Shown: positions 1-11,569, counted from the first letter of the stretch. The stretch is DNA of 64,000 nucleotides from Camellia lanceoleosa (GCA_025200525.1 CM045758.1:9482580-9546579); one strand, 5' to 3'. Numbers and translations: made by a program. The notes: a model not told the origin generated them from the letters alone.

Positions 1-240
1 GCGGAGAAGCAAACAAAAGGCCCGCTTGAGCGTCAAAAGCTCCGCTCGAGCGTGAAGGCTAAAATCTGGGCAACTAGTTTTGGTTTCTAAGCTCAACCAA
101 CCTGTTACAAACCTGTCCAACACAACCCAAGACTCAAATACGAAGGGTAAAGGATGTAAACGAGATATATACAACAACCAACTCCACGGAACCTCTGTCC
201 GGATACAACAAACTAAGAGAAGGAAACCGGTATCGCTATA
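1..240 (-). mobile_element. Partial LTR of the TA...CA family (minus strand)
   Basis: Read on the minus strand, this begins at base 240 with TATAGCGAT, the same start as the solo LTRs at 47031, 49378 and 59814, and continues with the same order of motifs (GTTGGGCA-like stretch, then CTCGAGCG and CTTGAGCG near bases 20-50). The rest lies outside the window. The flanking GGCTT at 241-245 would be one copy of the 5-bp target duplication. Whether it is a solo LTR or one end of a full element cannot be seen. Confidence 0.75.
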
Positions 241-620
241 GGCTTGTGTTTATGTGGTGTGTATATGTGTGATGATAAAAAATGCATTTGCCTTTGGGAC
301 TACCTCCTCGGTCCAAATTTCTGTATTTACACGCCACCACTTTTTGCTTCCCCAAGAGACCCATGTAATTATTGTGTCAATGACTCTTAATTTTTTTCTC
401 TCTCTTAATTTTTTTGTTTTGTTTTTTTTTAAAAAAAAAACAAACACTTATTAAATTTTTTCAAATCTTTATAAGTTCTCCAATACACAAACTTTTCTTA
501 ACTTTTTACATACCTATTGTAAACAGTGAATCTCCTTTTTGCTTCCTCCTTCTTCAGTTCTCACTTCTACACTTTCAACTTCAGTGACCACGTATGCAAA
601 TAGTAAGTGTTATTTTTGTT
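241..620 (+). repeat. Dispersed repeat module of the Helitron-type body
   Basis: This stretch recurs almost base for base at 22985-23364 and 57715-58130. It runs from a TTTATGTGGTGTG-like start through a segment containing TTTGCCTTTGGGAC, a poly-T/poly-A junction, and the phrase CAGTGACCACGTATGCAAA. In the other copies it follows the typical Helitron 5' end, so I read it as the interior of a longer Helitron family. No coding potential is credible. Confidence 0.6.
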
Positions 621-1667
621 TTCTCCTTCTTAACTTTTTCTTTCGTTTGTTGTTTTAATATTATAGTTAATCAAAAATTAGTTCAATGGTTTTTTTTAAT
701 GTTATTTAATCTTTTTATTTACTATTTTAATTTTATTTTTGATTTTTTAATATGACTAAAGTTAGATAAATATAAACCCTCACAAAAAGAAAAATGTGAT
801 TATAATTTCTCCTTCTTAACTTTTTCTTTTGCTTACTGTTTTAATATTGTAGTTAATCAAAAATTAGTTCAATGGTTTTTTTTAATGTTATTTAATCTTT
901 TTATTTAGTATTTTAATTTTAATTTCGATTTTTTAATATGATTGAAGTTAGATAAATATAAACCCTTACAAAAAGAAAAATGTGATTATAATTAGTTGAA
1001 TGATTATTTTTTTTTAATGTGATTGTAGTTAGTTTAATAGTTCTTTTTATTTATTTATTTAATTTATTATGGGAAAAATGTGATGTGATTGTAATTTGTT
1101 CAATGCCTCTTTTTTTAATATGATAATTAAAAAATTAAAAATAAAATTAAAATAGTAAATAAAAAGATTAAATAACATTAAAAAAAATCATTGAACTATC
1201 ATATTAAAAAAAGGGGCATTGAACAAACTACAATCACATTTTAATTTTATTTTTGATTTTTAATATGATTAAAGTTAGATAAATATAAACCCTCACAAAA
1301 AGAAAAATGTGATTATAATTAATTGAATGATTCTTTTTTTTAATGTGATTGTAGTTAGTTTAATAGTTCTTTTATTTATTTATTTATTATGGGAAAAATG
1401 TGATGTTCAATGGTTTTTTTTAATGTTATTTAATCTTTTTATTTACTATTTTAATTTTATTTTTAATTTTTAAATATGATTGAAGTTATTTACTATTTTA
1501 ATTTTATTTTTGATTTTTTAATATGATTAAAGTTAGATAAATATAAATCCTCACAAAAAGAAAAATGTGATTATAATTAGTTGAATGATTCTTTTTTTTA
1601 ATGTGATTGTAGTTAGTTTAATAATTCTTTTTATTTATTTATTTATTATGGAAAAAATGTGATGTGA

Positions 1668-1677
1668 TTGTAATTTG
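1668..1677 (+). repeat. 10-bp target-site duplication, left copy
   Basis: TTGTAATTTG flanks the MITE here and again at 2116-2125. A duplication of 9-11 bp is typical of Mutator-like elements. Confidence 0.7.
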
Positions 1678-2115
1678 CGATCGCGCTACGTAGCTCGAAA
1701 ACGGGGAGCCCGAATGGCTCGATTTTTTTTTTTTTGCAGAAGAAGAACGAAGACCAGGAAGAAGAAGGAAGAAATGAGGAGGAGGAGGAGGAGAAAGAGG
1801 AGGAAAGAGGGAGGAGGAGGAGGACTGGAGGGGGAATAATATTCGGAGGAGGAGGAGGCAGAGGTGGGCGACGGCGGTCGGAGTCGGAGGCTGCGGCGGG
1901 GCTGGGCTGGGCGACGATCGGTGGATCGGTGGCTGGGAGGGGCGACGATCGGCGGCTGGCCGGGGCGATGATCGTCTTCTCTCTCTCTCTTCCCCTCTGC
2001 TTTTCTCTTTCTCTCCCTCTCCCTTTGCTTCTCTCTTTCTCTCCCTCTGCTTCTCTCTACGTCTTCTCCTTCGAGCCATTCGGGGCAAAATGTTTCGAGC
2101 TACGAAACATTTCCC
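1678..2115. mobile_element. Mutator-like MITE, 438 bp, purine/pyrimidine foldback
   Basis: A GC-rich island sits abruptly in AT-rich repeats. Its ends are inverted: CGTAGCTCGAAA near 1688-1699 pairs with the sequence at about 2091-2106, and GCCCGAATGGCTCGA near 1708-1722 pairs with the segment around 2071-2086. Identical 10-bp direct repeats flank it, which fits the Mutator superfamily. The interior is a run of GAGGAGG-type purines in the left half and CTCTCTC-type pyrimidines in the right half, so the whole element can fold back. Reading frames here give Arg/Glu- or Pro/Ser-rich low-complexity peptides, which I do not regard as genes. Confidence 0.7.
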
Positions 2116-2125
2116 TTGTAATTTG
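2116..2125 (+). repeat. 10-bp target-site duplication, right copy
   Basis: TTGTAATTTG, identical to 1668-1677, directly follows the right terminus of the Mutator-like MITE. Confidence 0.7.
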
Positions 2126-2625
2126 TTAAATGGCTCTTTTTTAAATATGATTGTTGTAGTTAGTTCAATATTTTTTTTTAATGTTATTTAATCTTTTTAT
2201 TTACTATTTTAATTTTATTTTTAATTTTTTAATATGATTGAAGTTAGATAAATATAAACCCTCACAAAGAGAAAAATGTGATTATAATTAGTGAAATGAT
2301 TCTTTTTTAATGTGATTGTAGTTTATTTAATAGTTATTTTTTTTCATTTATTTATTTTATTATGGGAAAAATGTGATGTGATTGTAAGATAACGCATAAA
2401 AATATTTGTGATTTGTCTAGTGAATAAAAAATTATAATTTGATTTTTTAATATGATTGAAGTTAGATAAATACAAACCCTAACAAAGAGAAAAATGTGAT
2501 TATAATTAGTTGAATGATTGTTTCTTTTAATGTGATTGTAGTTAGTTTAATATTTCTTTTTATTTATTTATTTATTTTATTATGAAAAAAATGTGATATG
2601 ATTGTAGTTTGTCCAAATATCTTAT

Positions 2626-2959
2626 ATAGATGTGAGACTACTCACATAATATGAGTCTTATACCATATGAGACATTTGATGAAAATTTTAATAAAATTTT
2701 TTGGGACTTCTAATACTATAATCGGCATTAAATGTTCTCCCGAAAGGTCACATCATTAATTGACAACATTTATTTGTGCAGTTAATCGAAGAGGGGCCCG
2801 GAGCGTTACTACTGCCTTATCTATATTTATGATGGTTACCTCCATCCTCCTGAATGTTGCTCTAAAAGAAGAGAATTGTATCAAAAAAAGGGTCCAGCTT
2901 GTCTTAAGTTGAGATCAAGATTGGACCCGTCCAGTTCGGTTTATAGGGTTCATTTTTTT
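2626..2959. other. Unassigned intergenic DNA
   Basis: This is single-copy within the window, with no open frame of note and no recognisable repeat end. It contains short inverted stretches around 2640-2690 but nothing I can name. Confidence 0.4.
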
Positions 2960-3230
2960 AGACCCATTTTGATAATCCGAATCGTTTAATGTGTAGAACT
3001 CGTTGAGTACTATATGCTTGTAAAAAATTACGTTGATCAGATATCAATAGCTGTTTGATCAAATCAGTTTTGTATAAAAAAAATGGACGGTGAAAAAATT
3101 AACGGTTGATAAAAAATTATTTTGTTCACATAGCTATCGATATCCGATCATCGTGATTTTTTACAAGCATATAGTACTTGACGAGTTCTACACATTGAAC
3201 GTTTTAGATTATCAAAACGAGACTCGTGGT
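2960..3230. repeat. Foldback (inverted-repeat) sequence, arms of about 70-100 bp
   Basis: The left arm around 2968-3062 (containing GTGTAGAACTCGTTGAGTAC and TATATGCTTGTAAAAAATTACG-type sequence) is the imperfect reverse complement of the right arm around 3128-3228. Between them is an AT-rich loop of about 60 bp. This is the shape of a small non-autonomous foldback transposon or MITE. I could not fix target duplications, so the class is open. Confidence 0.6.
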
Positions 3231-3253
3231 GGGCTCCCACGAGCCCAACAGCA

Positions 3254-3279
3254 CGGTCTAGTCGAATCTTGGACTAGAC
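3254..3279. repeat. Short perfect hairpin
   Basis: GGTCTAGTC and GACTAGACC form a perfect 9-bp stem around an 8-base loop. It lies just outside the foldback and 70 bp before the large LTR element. No function is evident. Confidence 0.5.
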
Positions 3280-3347
3280 CAAAGCCACTGCCTTAAAAAA
3301 ATGTTAGGAATTCTAAATAATCTATTTAAAGTTTTATCACATTTTTT

Positions 3348-3352
3348 ATATA
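3348..3352 (+). repeat. Target-site duplication of the large LTR element, left
   Basis: ATATA immediately precedes the 5' LTR and recurs at 20315-20319 immediately after the 3' LTR. Confidence 0.85.
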
Positions 3353-6300
3353 TGTAGACACCCCATTTTTGACCGTCCTCAAGACCTGGATGTCACCGCT
3401 TGAACACTCGGTGATTATCCATGTTCGTGTTCGTTTGGAGTTTCCGGAGTTCTTGGCTACGCGCCTTGCCTCAGGACCTCCGAACTTGACCGTTTTGTGT
3501 TTGGTTTTGCACCAAACACTTGTGCTTTGCCTTGGAGGGGCAGGGAATGCCTTGTGAGGCATCCCCACACACCACCGGCAGTGGCTAGAGGCCACCGGCT
3601 GTTTGGTGTTGCCATCGGCACTATATTGTGCCGGTCGGCACTCTTTTGTGCCGGTCGGCAGTCAATTTTGTCAAAATGACAATTTTGCCCTGTCGACTAC
3701 TGTTCAGTTGCTTTGTGAGATATTTTGAAGCAGCTGTATAGCATTTGTTTCCCCTCCATACACGTGTATGGAGGGATGAGCCTTTGGTTTGCTTAGCTTG
3801 TAAGCTTTGTTGCCTACAAGAGAAGGCTCTCTTCTCTTGGCTCAAGGGTTAGAAAAATTAGACATTTTTAGAGAGAAAAGATAGAGAAGAAGCTCTGGTT
3901 CTAGGTTAGAACTTGTGTATCTATCCTATCTCTCTTTTCCTCTCTTGTTTCTACACTAGGTGCTTTAATCCATATTATTGCACACAAGCACCTAGTGTTT
4001 CATCTTCCTTCGGTTACTGAGGTTCTAAGGGTTGGTTCTTGAAGTTTTTGGTTGGATTTGAGCTCAAGGAAGCAACAACATCAACCTTTGTGAAGGTGGT
4101 CTTCAAGGGTAAGAAACTACCCCTTTTTATCCCATTTTTGCATAGTTTAGAACTGTTTTTGTGCTTAGTACTTAATACAAAAAAGTTCTATTTTTTAGTC
4201 CTCTTTATTGTTGGTTAAGAGTGTTTTGTGCTTTGGGGAAGTTTGGCCCCTCTTAGGCCTTGAAAGGCCTCATTTTGTGCTATTTTGTGAGAGCTCCGGG
4301 ATTTTGGTGTTGGGGTCTCTTCACCACTGAAATCTTGAGGGATTTCAGTGGTGAAGATGATGCCTTGAAGTCCCAAGAAGGAGAGGGTCACCCCCTCTCC
4401 TTGTTGTCCTTGAAAAGGACCTATTTTGCCTCTTGAGGGAGCCCCATGTTTGGTTGTTTGTTGGTTATGCCATGGCTGTATTTTGTGCTCATATTGCCAT
4501 ATTATAACTTTGTATCATGTTGGTTTTAGTACTCTTTGCATGTTTTGCATAGATGCTTTGTAATGCCTCTTTAGTCCTTTAACATGCATTAGGTTGTGTG
4601 CCTCTATTCTAACATGTTTTAGGCTTAGATTCATGAAGCTTGTATCCTTATTTTTCTATGAATAAGGTCTGTCCATGGTTACTTTGGTCGATCTTAGCTT
4701 GCATCACATAGCCTCTTTGCATTTGGCTTGTTGGCTTTAAGAGCATGAAAGTATGGCATGCCTTGCTTGCATTATTTTCAATGGTTTGGAACCATTTAGC
4801 ATGCTATTTCAGTCCCTTAGACATGCTTGAATGATTGCCTTGCATGCCTCTTTGAAGTTTTGAAAGTATATGTTGTATGCCTAATGATTTGGTCATTGTG
4901 TGTGCCTTGCTCTAGAGCCACTTAGATGCCATCTACGAGGTCCCTTTTGTATGGTCTAGGGCTGCCTCAGACCTGTTTTAAGCCTTCTTGGCCTTGTGAG
5001 ACTTGGTTGGCTTAGCCATGGTTTAGGTCTCCTTTGGCTTGCCTTGGATGCTTGGACCATTTGTTGCATGCTTAGTCTATTTTGTTGCTTGGTTTGGCAC
5101 CATGTCCAACATGATTTTAAAGCTTACATATGCATGTTAATATGTCCATGTTAGCCTCTTTTAAGTGTTCTTAAGAGTTGCTTGTTTATGCCTAAGTGTT
5201 GGATTATGTATGCTTGCATGTGTGCATGTATTGCATATATCTTAGCCTTCACTTCTATGGCATTTGGCCACTGATTTTAGGCTTATTTAGAGCTGCCTAA
5301 CCTATGGGCAAGTCCATCCTCTTGTTGCTTGCATATGCTCCTTGAGTGTTGTAATGTATTGGTAAGTAAATGCATGTTAGGACTAACATGATTGAATGAA
5401 GTCACATGCTTGTTTGCATGCTTGGACACCCACATTACACCTTGCATACTTGATGGTTGACATTGGTGTTTCATGCCTTGTATGTTTGTTAGCTTGTATG
5501 CTCCTTTGCATTGGCATGATTGCATACTAGTTGACATGTCTAGGATTGCATCACATAAACATGCATGCTCTACCTCTTGACCAAGTCATGATAGAGGCTT
5601 AGCACCCTTGTGTGTTTGTTTGGTTTGCATGCATTTGAAATAGAAGGTGCACATTTGGTTCTTTGGGCCATCATGCATGGAAATGCGTGATTGGTGGCCC
5701 GAGAATCGAGGCACATGCCCCTTTGAGTCACAAATATGATAAGGGGCATGTTTGGTGCACACATTGTTGGAATTACATTGGCATGCAAGTTTTTGCCCTC
5801 TGCTGCTGTGAGTTGCAGGTTCTGCAGACATTCAGTGCCGGCCGGCAGTATTTAGTGTCGACCGGCAGTCTATTGATGGCCGATGGACGAATTTTGTGCC
5901 GGTGACCTCATGCTGATGCCGGTGGAAGTCCCACTCAGCCGATGATGTCCCTCAGTGTCCTGGGAGGCACTCCTGAGACTTTGGCAGTCTTCTGAGATGC
6001 AAAGCAGGGAAAACAGAGGCAATCTAAGCATGGCAGTGCAATTCCGAGCAAGTCCCGAGCATGCGTTGCATCCGGCCCTCATCTCGAGGCGGTTTACTGC
6101 TTTAATTAGATTAATTAATTTATTTGATTAATTTAGTTGGACTGTAATATTTTAATTAGTTTGCGTAGTTAATTAATTTGTATTATTATTTTGGTCCCTC
6201 CGAGTGGGGGCAAATCTGTAATAAGTGTGGGTGAGTGGTTTGTATGTCTTCCAACCCCCACTTCTTTCTTCCCTTTTATTTACCTGCTTATGATGGTAGA

Positions 6301-7254
6301 TTAGGGCACGTCTATTTTAGCATACATTATGCAATGCATGCGTGCATCCATGCATTTGTCTAAACATGTACCGGGCTCGGTACATCATACAAACTGCATT
6401 GTATTCTAAATTCCAACTTGAATACGTGCATCAAATGATTGCATTTCACGTGCCATTTTAGGGTTAGCTGAGCCTACTCTAAATTGCATCCTTGCCTTTG
6501 TTGCATTAGCCACTTAACATGACCTAGGGACATGCATGTCTGCTAACTAGTTTCTTGTTTTGGCACAGAGTACGATGTAAGTATTTTACGCTTTAGCATA
6601 CCACATGCGTGTGAATGTTGCCATGACAGTATGCTTACCATGCGGCTAAGTGCTTATGTGAGATAAACTGTTTGAATGCTTGTGGGTGGAGGTTGGGTTG
6701 CTTGAGTTGGAAAACTCATTGAAATCCGTGTTTTAGCCTACTTGCGAGTAGCAAATTCCGAAGCATTTTCAAAACGAACGGATATGCAATATTGATTTCC
6801 AACTTAGGCGATTTGGTCTATACTTGTTTGCTGTGCGCATAACGTAGTAAATCTAGGCTAATAATTGGAATAAGAGCACGTAATGTTCTCAAAATCGGAT
6901 ATCACGGTTAGTAGAGGCCGGTCTTCGAACCGGGCGAAAGGGGGTGCTCATAGCTGACCTTCCCCGATCGTACCCAAGCTCCCGAGCCAAGACTACTTTG
7001 GTTATGACGGATACGTGGCCTTCGGCACCGAGTCAGGGTTTCCTAAATTTCCCATTTTAAAAAAAAAATATTTAGGTGGCGACTCTGTAATTTGGCAAAG
7101 CAGTCCATGTTTGGCACTACTTTTCAAAAAAAATCTATTTTTCTTCAAAACGATTTGCCAGAGTTGGACTCTTTGGTTCAAGATTTAGAACCACAAACAA
7201 AAAGGGGAGTCCAAACTATAGTAGCATCAAGGCCCTCACGCGGGCGCTGTTACA
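3353..7254 (+). repeat. 5' LTR of the gag-only element
   Basis: It pairs with 16415-20314 over its whole length. It begins TGTAGACACC and ends TGTTACA. It includes a region rich in TGCATG/GCATGC words (about 4550-5700) and the short repeated phrase GTGCCGGTCGGCA near 3620-3660. Open frames inside it are not genes, because they are equally present in the other LTR and have no family match that I recognise. Confidence 0.9.
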
Positions 7255-7259
7255 GTTTC

Positions 7260-7277
7260 TGGCGACTCTGCTGGGGA
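7260..7277 (+). promoter_or_regulatory. Primer-binding site, tRNA-Arg type
   Basis: TGGCGACTCTGCTGGGGA lies five bases after the 5' LTR. It is complementary to the 3' end of a plant tRNA-Arg, the primer known for Ogre/Tat elements. Confidence 0.8.
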
Positions 7278-8111
7278 TTTTAGAGAGCTTGACTCGAACT
7301 CGTGATATCCATTTTTGACTACACTTATGTGTTTCTTTGCATTGCATGTGCATTGGTGTGCCTAGGACACCGTGTTGGCCATCTGCTATTCCTGAGCGGT
7401 TTGCCGGAGGCTTGTCTTGTCAAGGCATGTCCATAAGGCTGACCGGTTGCGGGCTCTGCCAGTATGGGAACACAAACCCTGGTTTTACCGGGGCACCCTT
7501 TTTGACCATTCGACCTAGTGCATATTCGGAATCCGTAGTGACCATTCCAGACTAGGACAGGTTGCTTACCCGATATAGGTTGTTTGAAACCGCTGTGTGC
7601 GTAGTGAAACCCTAGCTCCTGACAAAATAGGACAGGGAAACCCTACCCCAACATAGGGGTGTATTGGCTCTCATTTACTTGCTATGTGCTTTTAGAGTGT
7701 ACCTCTACAGGGAATGCATATACCAGTTTGCAAGTCTAGGTATCCGGCCTGCGGGCACCAAGATGTCGATATTTTGAGAATCGATTATATCTGCGTATCG
7801 ATTGATTTGGGGACGATGATTTGGAACGATGATCGATAATAGAATACAGTTGTTTAGCTTTGCTCGTATTCGTTCTAGTGAAATTGAGCTGAGATGCTTT
7901 CTGTTTTCTCTTTTGCTAGGTAGTCTAGGAACCATAGCTTCAGAAGGCTCCAATATTCCCCGAGGTTCATCGGACTTATGCTGATAGACTTTGTTAGGTC
8001 CAGAATTCAATTCAAAGGCAACCAGTGTTTCTTCGCTGAGGCAAGGCAGACATCCGATCCGTTAGTCACCAGTCACATCACCTCTGTTCGGATCCACAGG
8101 TTTCAGTTAAT
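7278..8111 (+). other. Leader region between primer site and gag
   Basis: This is 5' untranslated leader of the retroelement. No credible reading frame is seen. Autonomous Ogre elements carry an extra upstream ORF here; none is recognisable. Confidence 0.5.
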
Positions 8112-9199
8112 ATGCAGGAAGAGGTGCGTCAACTTCAAGAGGCCATGCAGGCCATGCAGCAAGATGCTGCTCGTCGGGCAGAGTTTACCACCCGCCAAGC
8201 AGAGGTTCTGGCTCAACAAGCGGGCTTACTCACCAAGCTTCAAGCGAATAAAGAACCCCAACAAGATGAAGCGTCGCCGCACAGCTCCACCCCCACCTAT
8301 GGTTCCAATACCGAGAGGCGCCACGTCCCGAGAAAATACAGATGTTCCAACATGGCGGCCCCATGCCAATCCAACCTCGATTGTCCAAAGCACCGCTAAT
8401 CCAAAGGACACGCCTTTGAATTTAAGGTTGACCCAACTGCACTTAAGGTCAATAAACTGGAGGAGTTGTTCAGACGAGCACATGGAGTGAACCCCATCCC
8501 GGATTTAGAGGACGGGTATATTGAATCTGCAGTTACCTTGCCAGAGCAGTTTAAAATGCCGCATATCGATCGCTTTGACGGCTCTGGAGACCCAAGGGTG
8601 CACCTCCACCTGTTTTCCGATATCTTGAAGCCAATGGGTTTGACCACAGCTCAGAAGTTGTCTCTCTTTGGCCGAACCATGTCTGGGATAGCTGCAATCT
8701 GGTATGCAAAATTGAAGGACTCTGTGAAACGGAACTGAGAATAGCTGGCTGAGGCTTTTATTGCTCAATACTCCTACAACACACAAATCGAGGTCACAAC
8801 TCGTGATCTCGAAGCCACCCGCCAAGAACTAAAGGAGGGTTTCTCAGAGTTCGTGACGAGATGGAGATCAAAGGCCTCAATGATGAGTATAAGGCCTTCT
8901 GACAAAGACCAGATACGGATGGTTGTGCGCAACCTCCAACCCAAGCTTATGCAAAAGATGATAGTTTTACCCTTTCCTACCTTTGCGGACCTACACGAGA
9001 TAGGGGTACAGATCGAGGACGCTATGAAGCAGGACCTTGTTGACCAGGAGAAGGAGCAGCCTAGGAGGGCATTTACCCACAGTTCGAATGCGACCACCAG
9101 TGGTGACACAGCTGCTATAACTTCAGACATGGGCATGGTCACCACCACCACACAAAAAATGACCACCCCACTCACCGGTGCATCCGAAACTAGCTCACA

Positions 9200-9440
9200 A
9201 ATGGCCAAATACCCACCTCAGGGCCAAAGGGTGTTTACCCCATCAGACATGTCTCGCTAACGGCCCTGAGGGTCCTGATCAAAAAGGGGTATCTGAAGCC
9301 ACTGGAGCCACAACCATTACCAAAGAAACCCCCTCCCTCACATAACCCAGCTGACTATTGTGCCTTCCATCAACGAGCTGGCCATGACACTGACGTGTAC
9401 TTTCGTCTTCGTCATGAGATCCAAAACCTCATTGACAGCC
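9200..9440 (+). repeat. Duplicated gag 3' segment, copy 1
   Basis: It aligns with 10125-10360 (shared words include AAATACCCACCTC, GGCCCTGAGGGTCCTGAT and TGTGCCTTCCATCAAC). Relative to copy 2 it has lost one base near 9255, and its zinc-knuckle motif lacks the last Cys. Confidence 0.75.
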
Positions 9441-10124
9441 AGACGATAGCTCCACCTTCAGACCCCAATGACCAAGTACCTCATCCACATCTCAACCTAA
9501 TCCATACACTACCTTCCACCTTTGACCCCAGCATATACATCACCCCGGCCCATCTATCCAAACCAGAGGTGTTTATCCCAGAAAGCATGGACTTATGCAT
9601 GATGGGTGCATCTGAACCCCAATCATCTCAAACTTGTGAACCCACTACTTCTGAGCTGATGAGGATGATCAAAGATCTTCAGAGAACTGTAGCAGATTTG
9701 GCCTTTGGAGTTTTGGCTCCATCATCAACTGCGTCACATACCAGGGAGTTCATGTCGAAAGGTTCCCTAACCTTGGGACGAGCTGCATTGGAAAAAGGCC
9801 AATCCCTTGACGAAGTGGAAGCAAGTGAAAAGAACAAGGTAGGGGCAGGCATTGGCCCCCATGAACACCTTCGGTGGGATATTGAGGCTTTGAAAGCTGA
9901 AGGACTGAACAAAGAGCAAGTCCTTGCGGTTGTTACAGCGGCTATGGATGACACTTTCGCCACCCAAAATGAGAGCAGTCTGAATCAAAGGGCAAGCCGG
10001 GAGAAGGGCCTTTGTACCAGGAATGTTCTTTTCAAATTTCTAATCCGTGCTCGAAGAGATCAAGAAACCCAGTCAATGCTCGCCAATCCTTTTTTGGTGC
10101 ATCCAAAGAAACTCCACAAACCTC

Positions 10125-10360
10125 AAAATACCCACCTCGAGGCCAGAGGGTGTTCGCACCACTGTACATGTCTCTGTCAACGGCCCTGAGGGTCCTGATA
10201 AAAAAGGGGCACCTGAAACCCCTAGAGCTACGGCCATTGCCAAATAAACTCCCTCCTTCCCATAATCCGACCAAGTACTGTGCCTTCCATCAACAAGTTG
10301 GCCACGTCACTGATAGTTGTTACCGTCTTCGCCATGAAATACAAGATCTGATTGATAAAG
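10125..10360 (+). repeat. Duplicated gag 3' segment, copy 2
   Basis: This is the partner of 9200-9440, with the complete CHHC zinc-knuckle-like motif and an open frame through it. Confidence 0.75.
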
Positions 10361-10434
10361 GAGTTATCGTCGCACCAGGCCCTACAAAGTCTATCGGCAC
10401 TGGATCGGCGAACTTGGGGGATAATGTGATGTGA

Positions 10435-11500
10435 TTAGGAGACGAACCACCTGTGGGCGGCGTTCAGTTTACTTCAGATGTGGTGGACGGCATGCACTGT
10501 TTTGAGCAATATACAAATGCTGTTAATTTTGCTTTCTGACTTGGGTATTGGGTCAGTTTTGTTGTGTTGCTTTGAGTTTGTCTCCTTATTTTGAGTCAGT
10601 CTTTTTATTTCAGGTCTGTCTTGTTGTATCGAGTCAGTCCTGTTTTGTTGAAGTCAGGTGATTCCGGGAATGTTACCTCAGACATCACTATCTTGTTTTG
10701 TGTTTGTCTTTTTGCTTTCTTTTGAGTCTGTTTACGCGGAGCAGTTGTGCCAACAGATCTTGAATGAACAGCAGTGATTTTCACACTCTCGTGTTTGCTT
10801 CTACCTTGTGCCAGTTATGCCGGAAATTCTGAATGAGATAGCAGTATTTGACTGGGAACCCTGCCTTTTCTGTGCCTTGAAGTCATTGTAATGACCTAAG
10901 TTTTTCAAAACTTTTTGAACACTGTGGTAAAAACAAAGAGGAAGGAATTCCTCGGGTTTTGCAAAAATTGATCAACTTGAGAGAAAGAAAGGCGTGCTAA
11001 GCCCTTAATGAATGAAATCATGCTTGTCGGCGTGAGTACTGAGAAGGATCCTGGTTCGATCCAGACTGGTTCCACACTATCTTCTGCGCGAGCAATTTGT
11101 CGCTTTCTTAAAAACTGTCAAAAAATGTTTTGCGCGGTCCTGCGAAGACCTGTGTGGAATCGCTCTTGAGATTGTGCAGCCTAGGATCGCTCTCAGCCTC
11201 GAGACTCGACCCCCCTTTGCTTTCAAACCTTGAACTGGCATTCAGAATGTTCAACGGTCGACCACAATGTAAGGCCTGTGTGGCCAGATTTGAAGCAGCC
11301 CTCGAACAAGAGGCACCAAAGTCAGATCAAGAAGGTCAGACCTCATCAGAAGAAGCTTGCAAATTTAGAACAGAAGCACCCCGCGAACTAGGGGCAAAAA
11401 ATATCTGATGTGCTCGAAGAGCCAAAGGTGGATCCTTCTGCAAATCAATACAACAACCATTCTCCTGGATATAGAGGACTTCAATCTCAAAACCATTTGG
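10435..11500 (+). other. Non-coding interior of the gag-only element, single-copy part
   Basis: In an autonomous element protease and reverse transcriptase would begin here. I see no D-S/T-G, ILGMDWL-like, YIDD-like or integrase motif in any frame. T-rich phrases such as GAGTCAGTC/TTGTT recur loosely around 10540-10740. Confidence 0.55.
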
Positions 11501-11569
11501 CATGGACTTGTTATACTTTTACACTTTGAGAGGCTCGCTGGGCCGAAAACCCGGAAGGGCGACCCAGGC

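Larger units (their letters stand above)
621..2625. repeat. AT-rich tandem array, units of roughly 280-300 bp
   Basis: The array repeats a unit built from TAGATAAATATAAACCCTCA, AAAATGTGATTATAATTAG, poly-T, AATGTGATTGTAGTTAG, TTATTTATTTATTATGGG and TTTAATCTTTTTATTTACT. The same unit makes up 20340-21585 and 30440-31350. Part of it (about 1115-1235) is present in inverted orientation. It carries no gene and is interrupted at 1678-2115 by a Mutator-like MITE. It is probably the body of a long non-autonomous Helitron, since the same units lie upstream of a Helitron 3' end in the copy split by the CACTA element. Confidence 0.65.
8112..10434 (+). pseudogene. Degraded gag of the Tat/Ogre-like element
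   Basis: Gag forms the particle that packages element RNA. One frame runs from the ATG at 8112 to 9260. It has a Gln-rich coiled-coil-like N-terminus (MQEEVRQLQEAMQAMQQ), then the retrotransposon gag core near 8520-9060 (FDGSGDPRVHL, SLFGRTMSGIAAIWY, FVTRW). It is broken by in-frame stops at 8397 (TAA), 8736 (TGA) and 8742 (TAG), each explicable by a C-to-T or G-to-A change. A one-base loss near 9255 shifts the frame. The downstream part ends in a zinc-knuckle-like C-x2-H-x4-H-x4-C (CAFHQQVGHVTDSC, about 10280-10321). An older duplicate of that segment lies at about 9200-9440, where the final Cys is gone. The intervening Ala/Glu-rich stretch (9600-9990) has no match I recognise. Confidence 0.8.

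Noticed and set aside
1639..2129. Overlapping Arg/Glu-rich and Pro/Ser-rich frames of 131-149 codons
   Set aside because: Both are translations of the purine/pyrimidine-biased interior of the MITE and show no domain or normal composition.
3326..3845. Frames in the 5' LTR (also at 16400-16907)
   Set aside because: They are present in both LTRs, short, on both strands at once, and match no family I know.
7978..8490. A 170-codon frame overlapping gag
   Set aside because: It lies in another frame than gag and has no recognisable domain; the gag frame explains the sequence.
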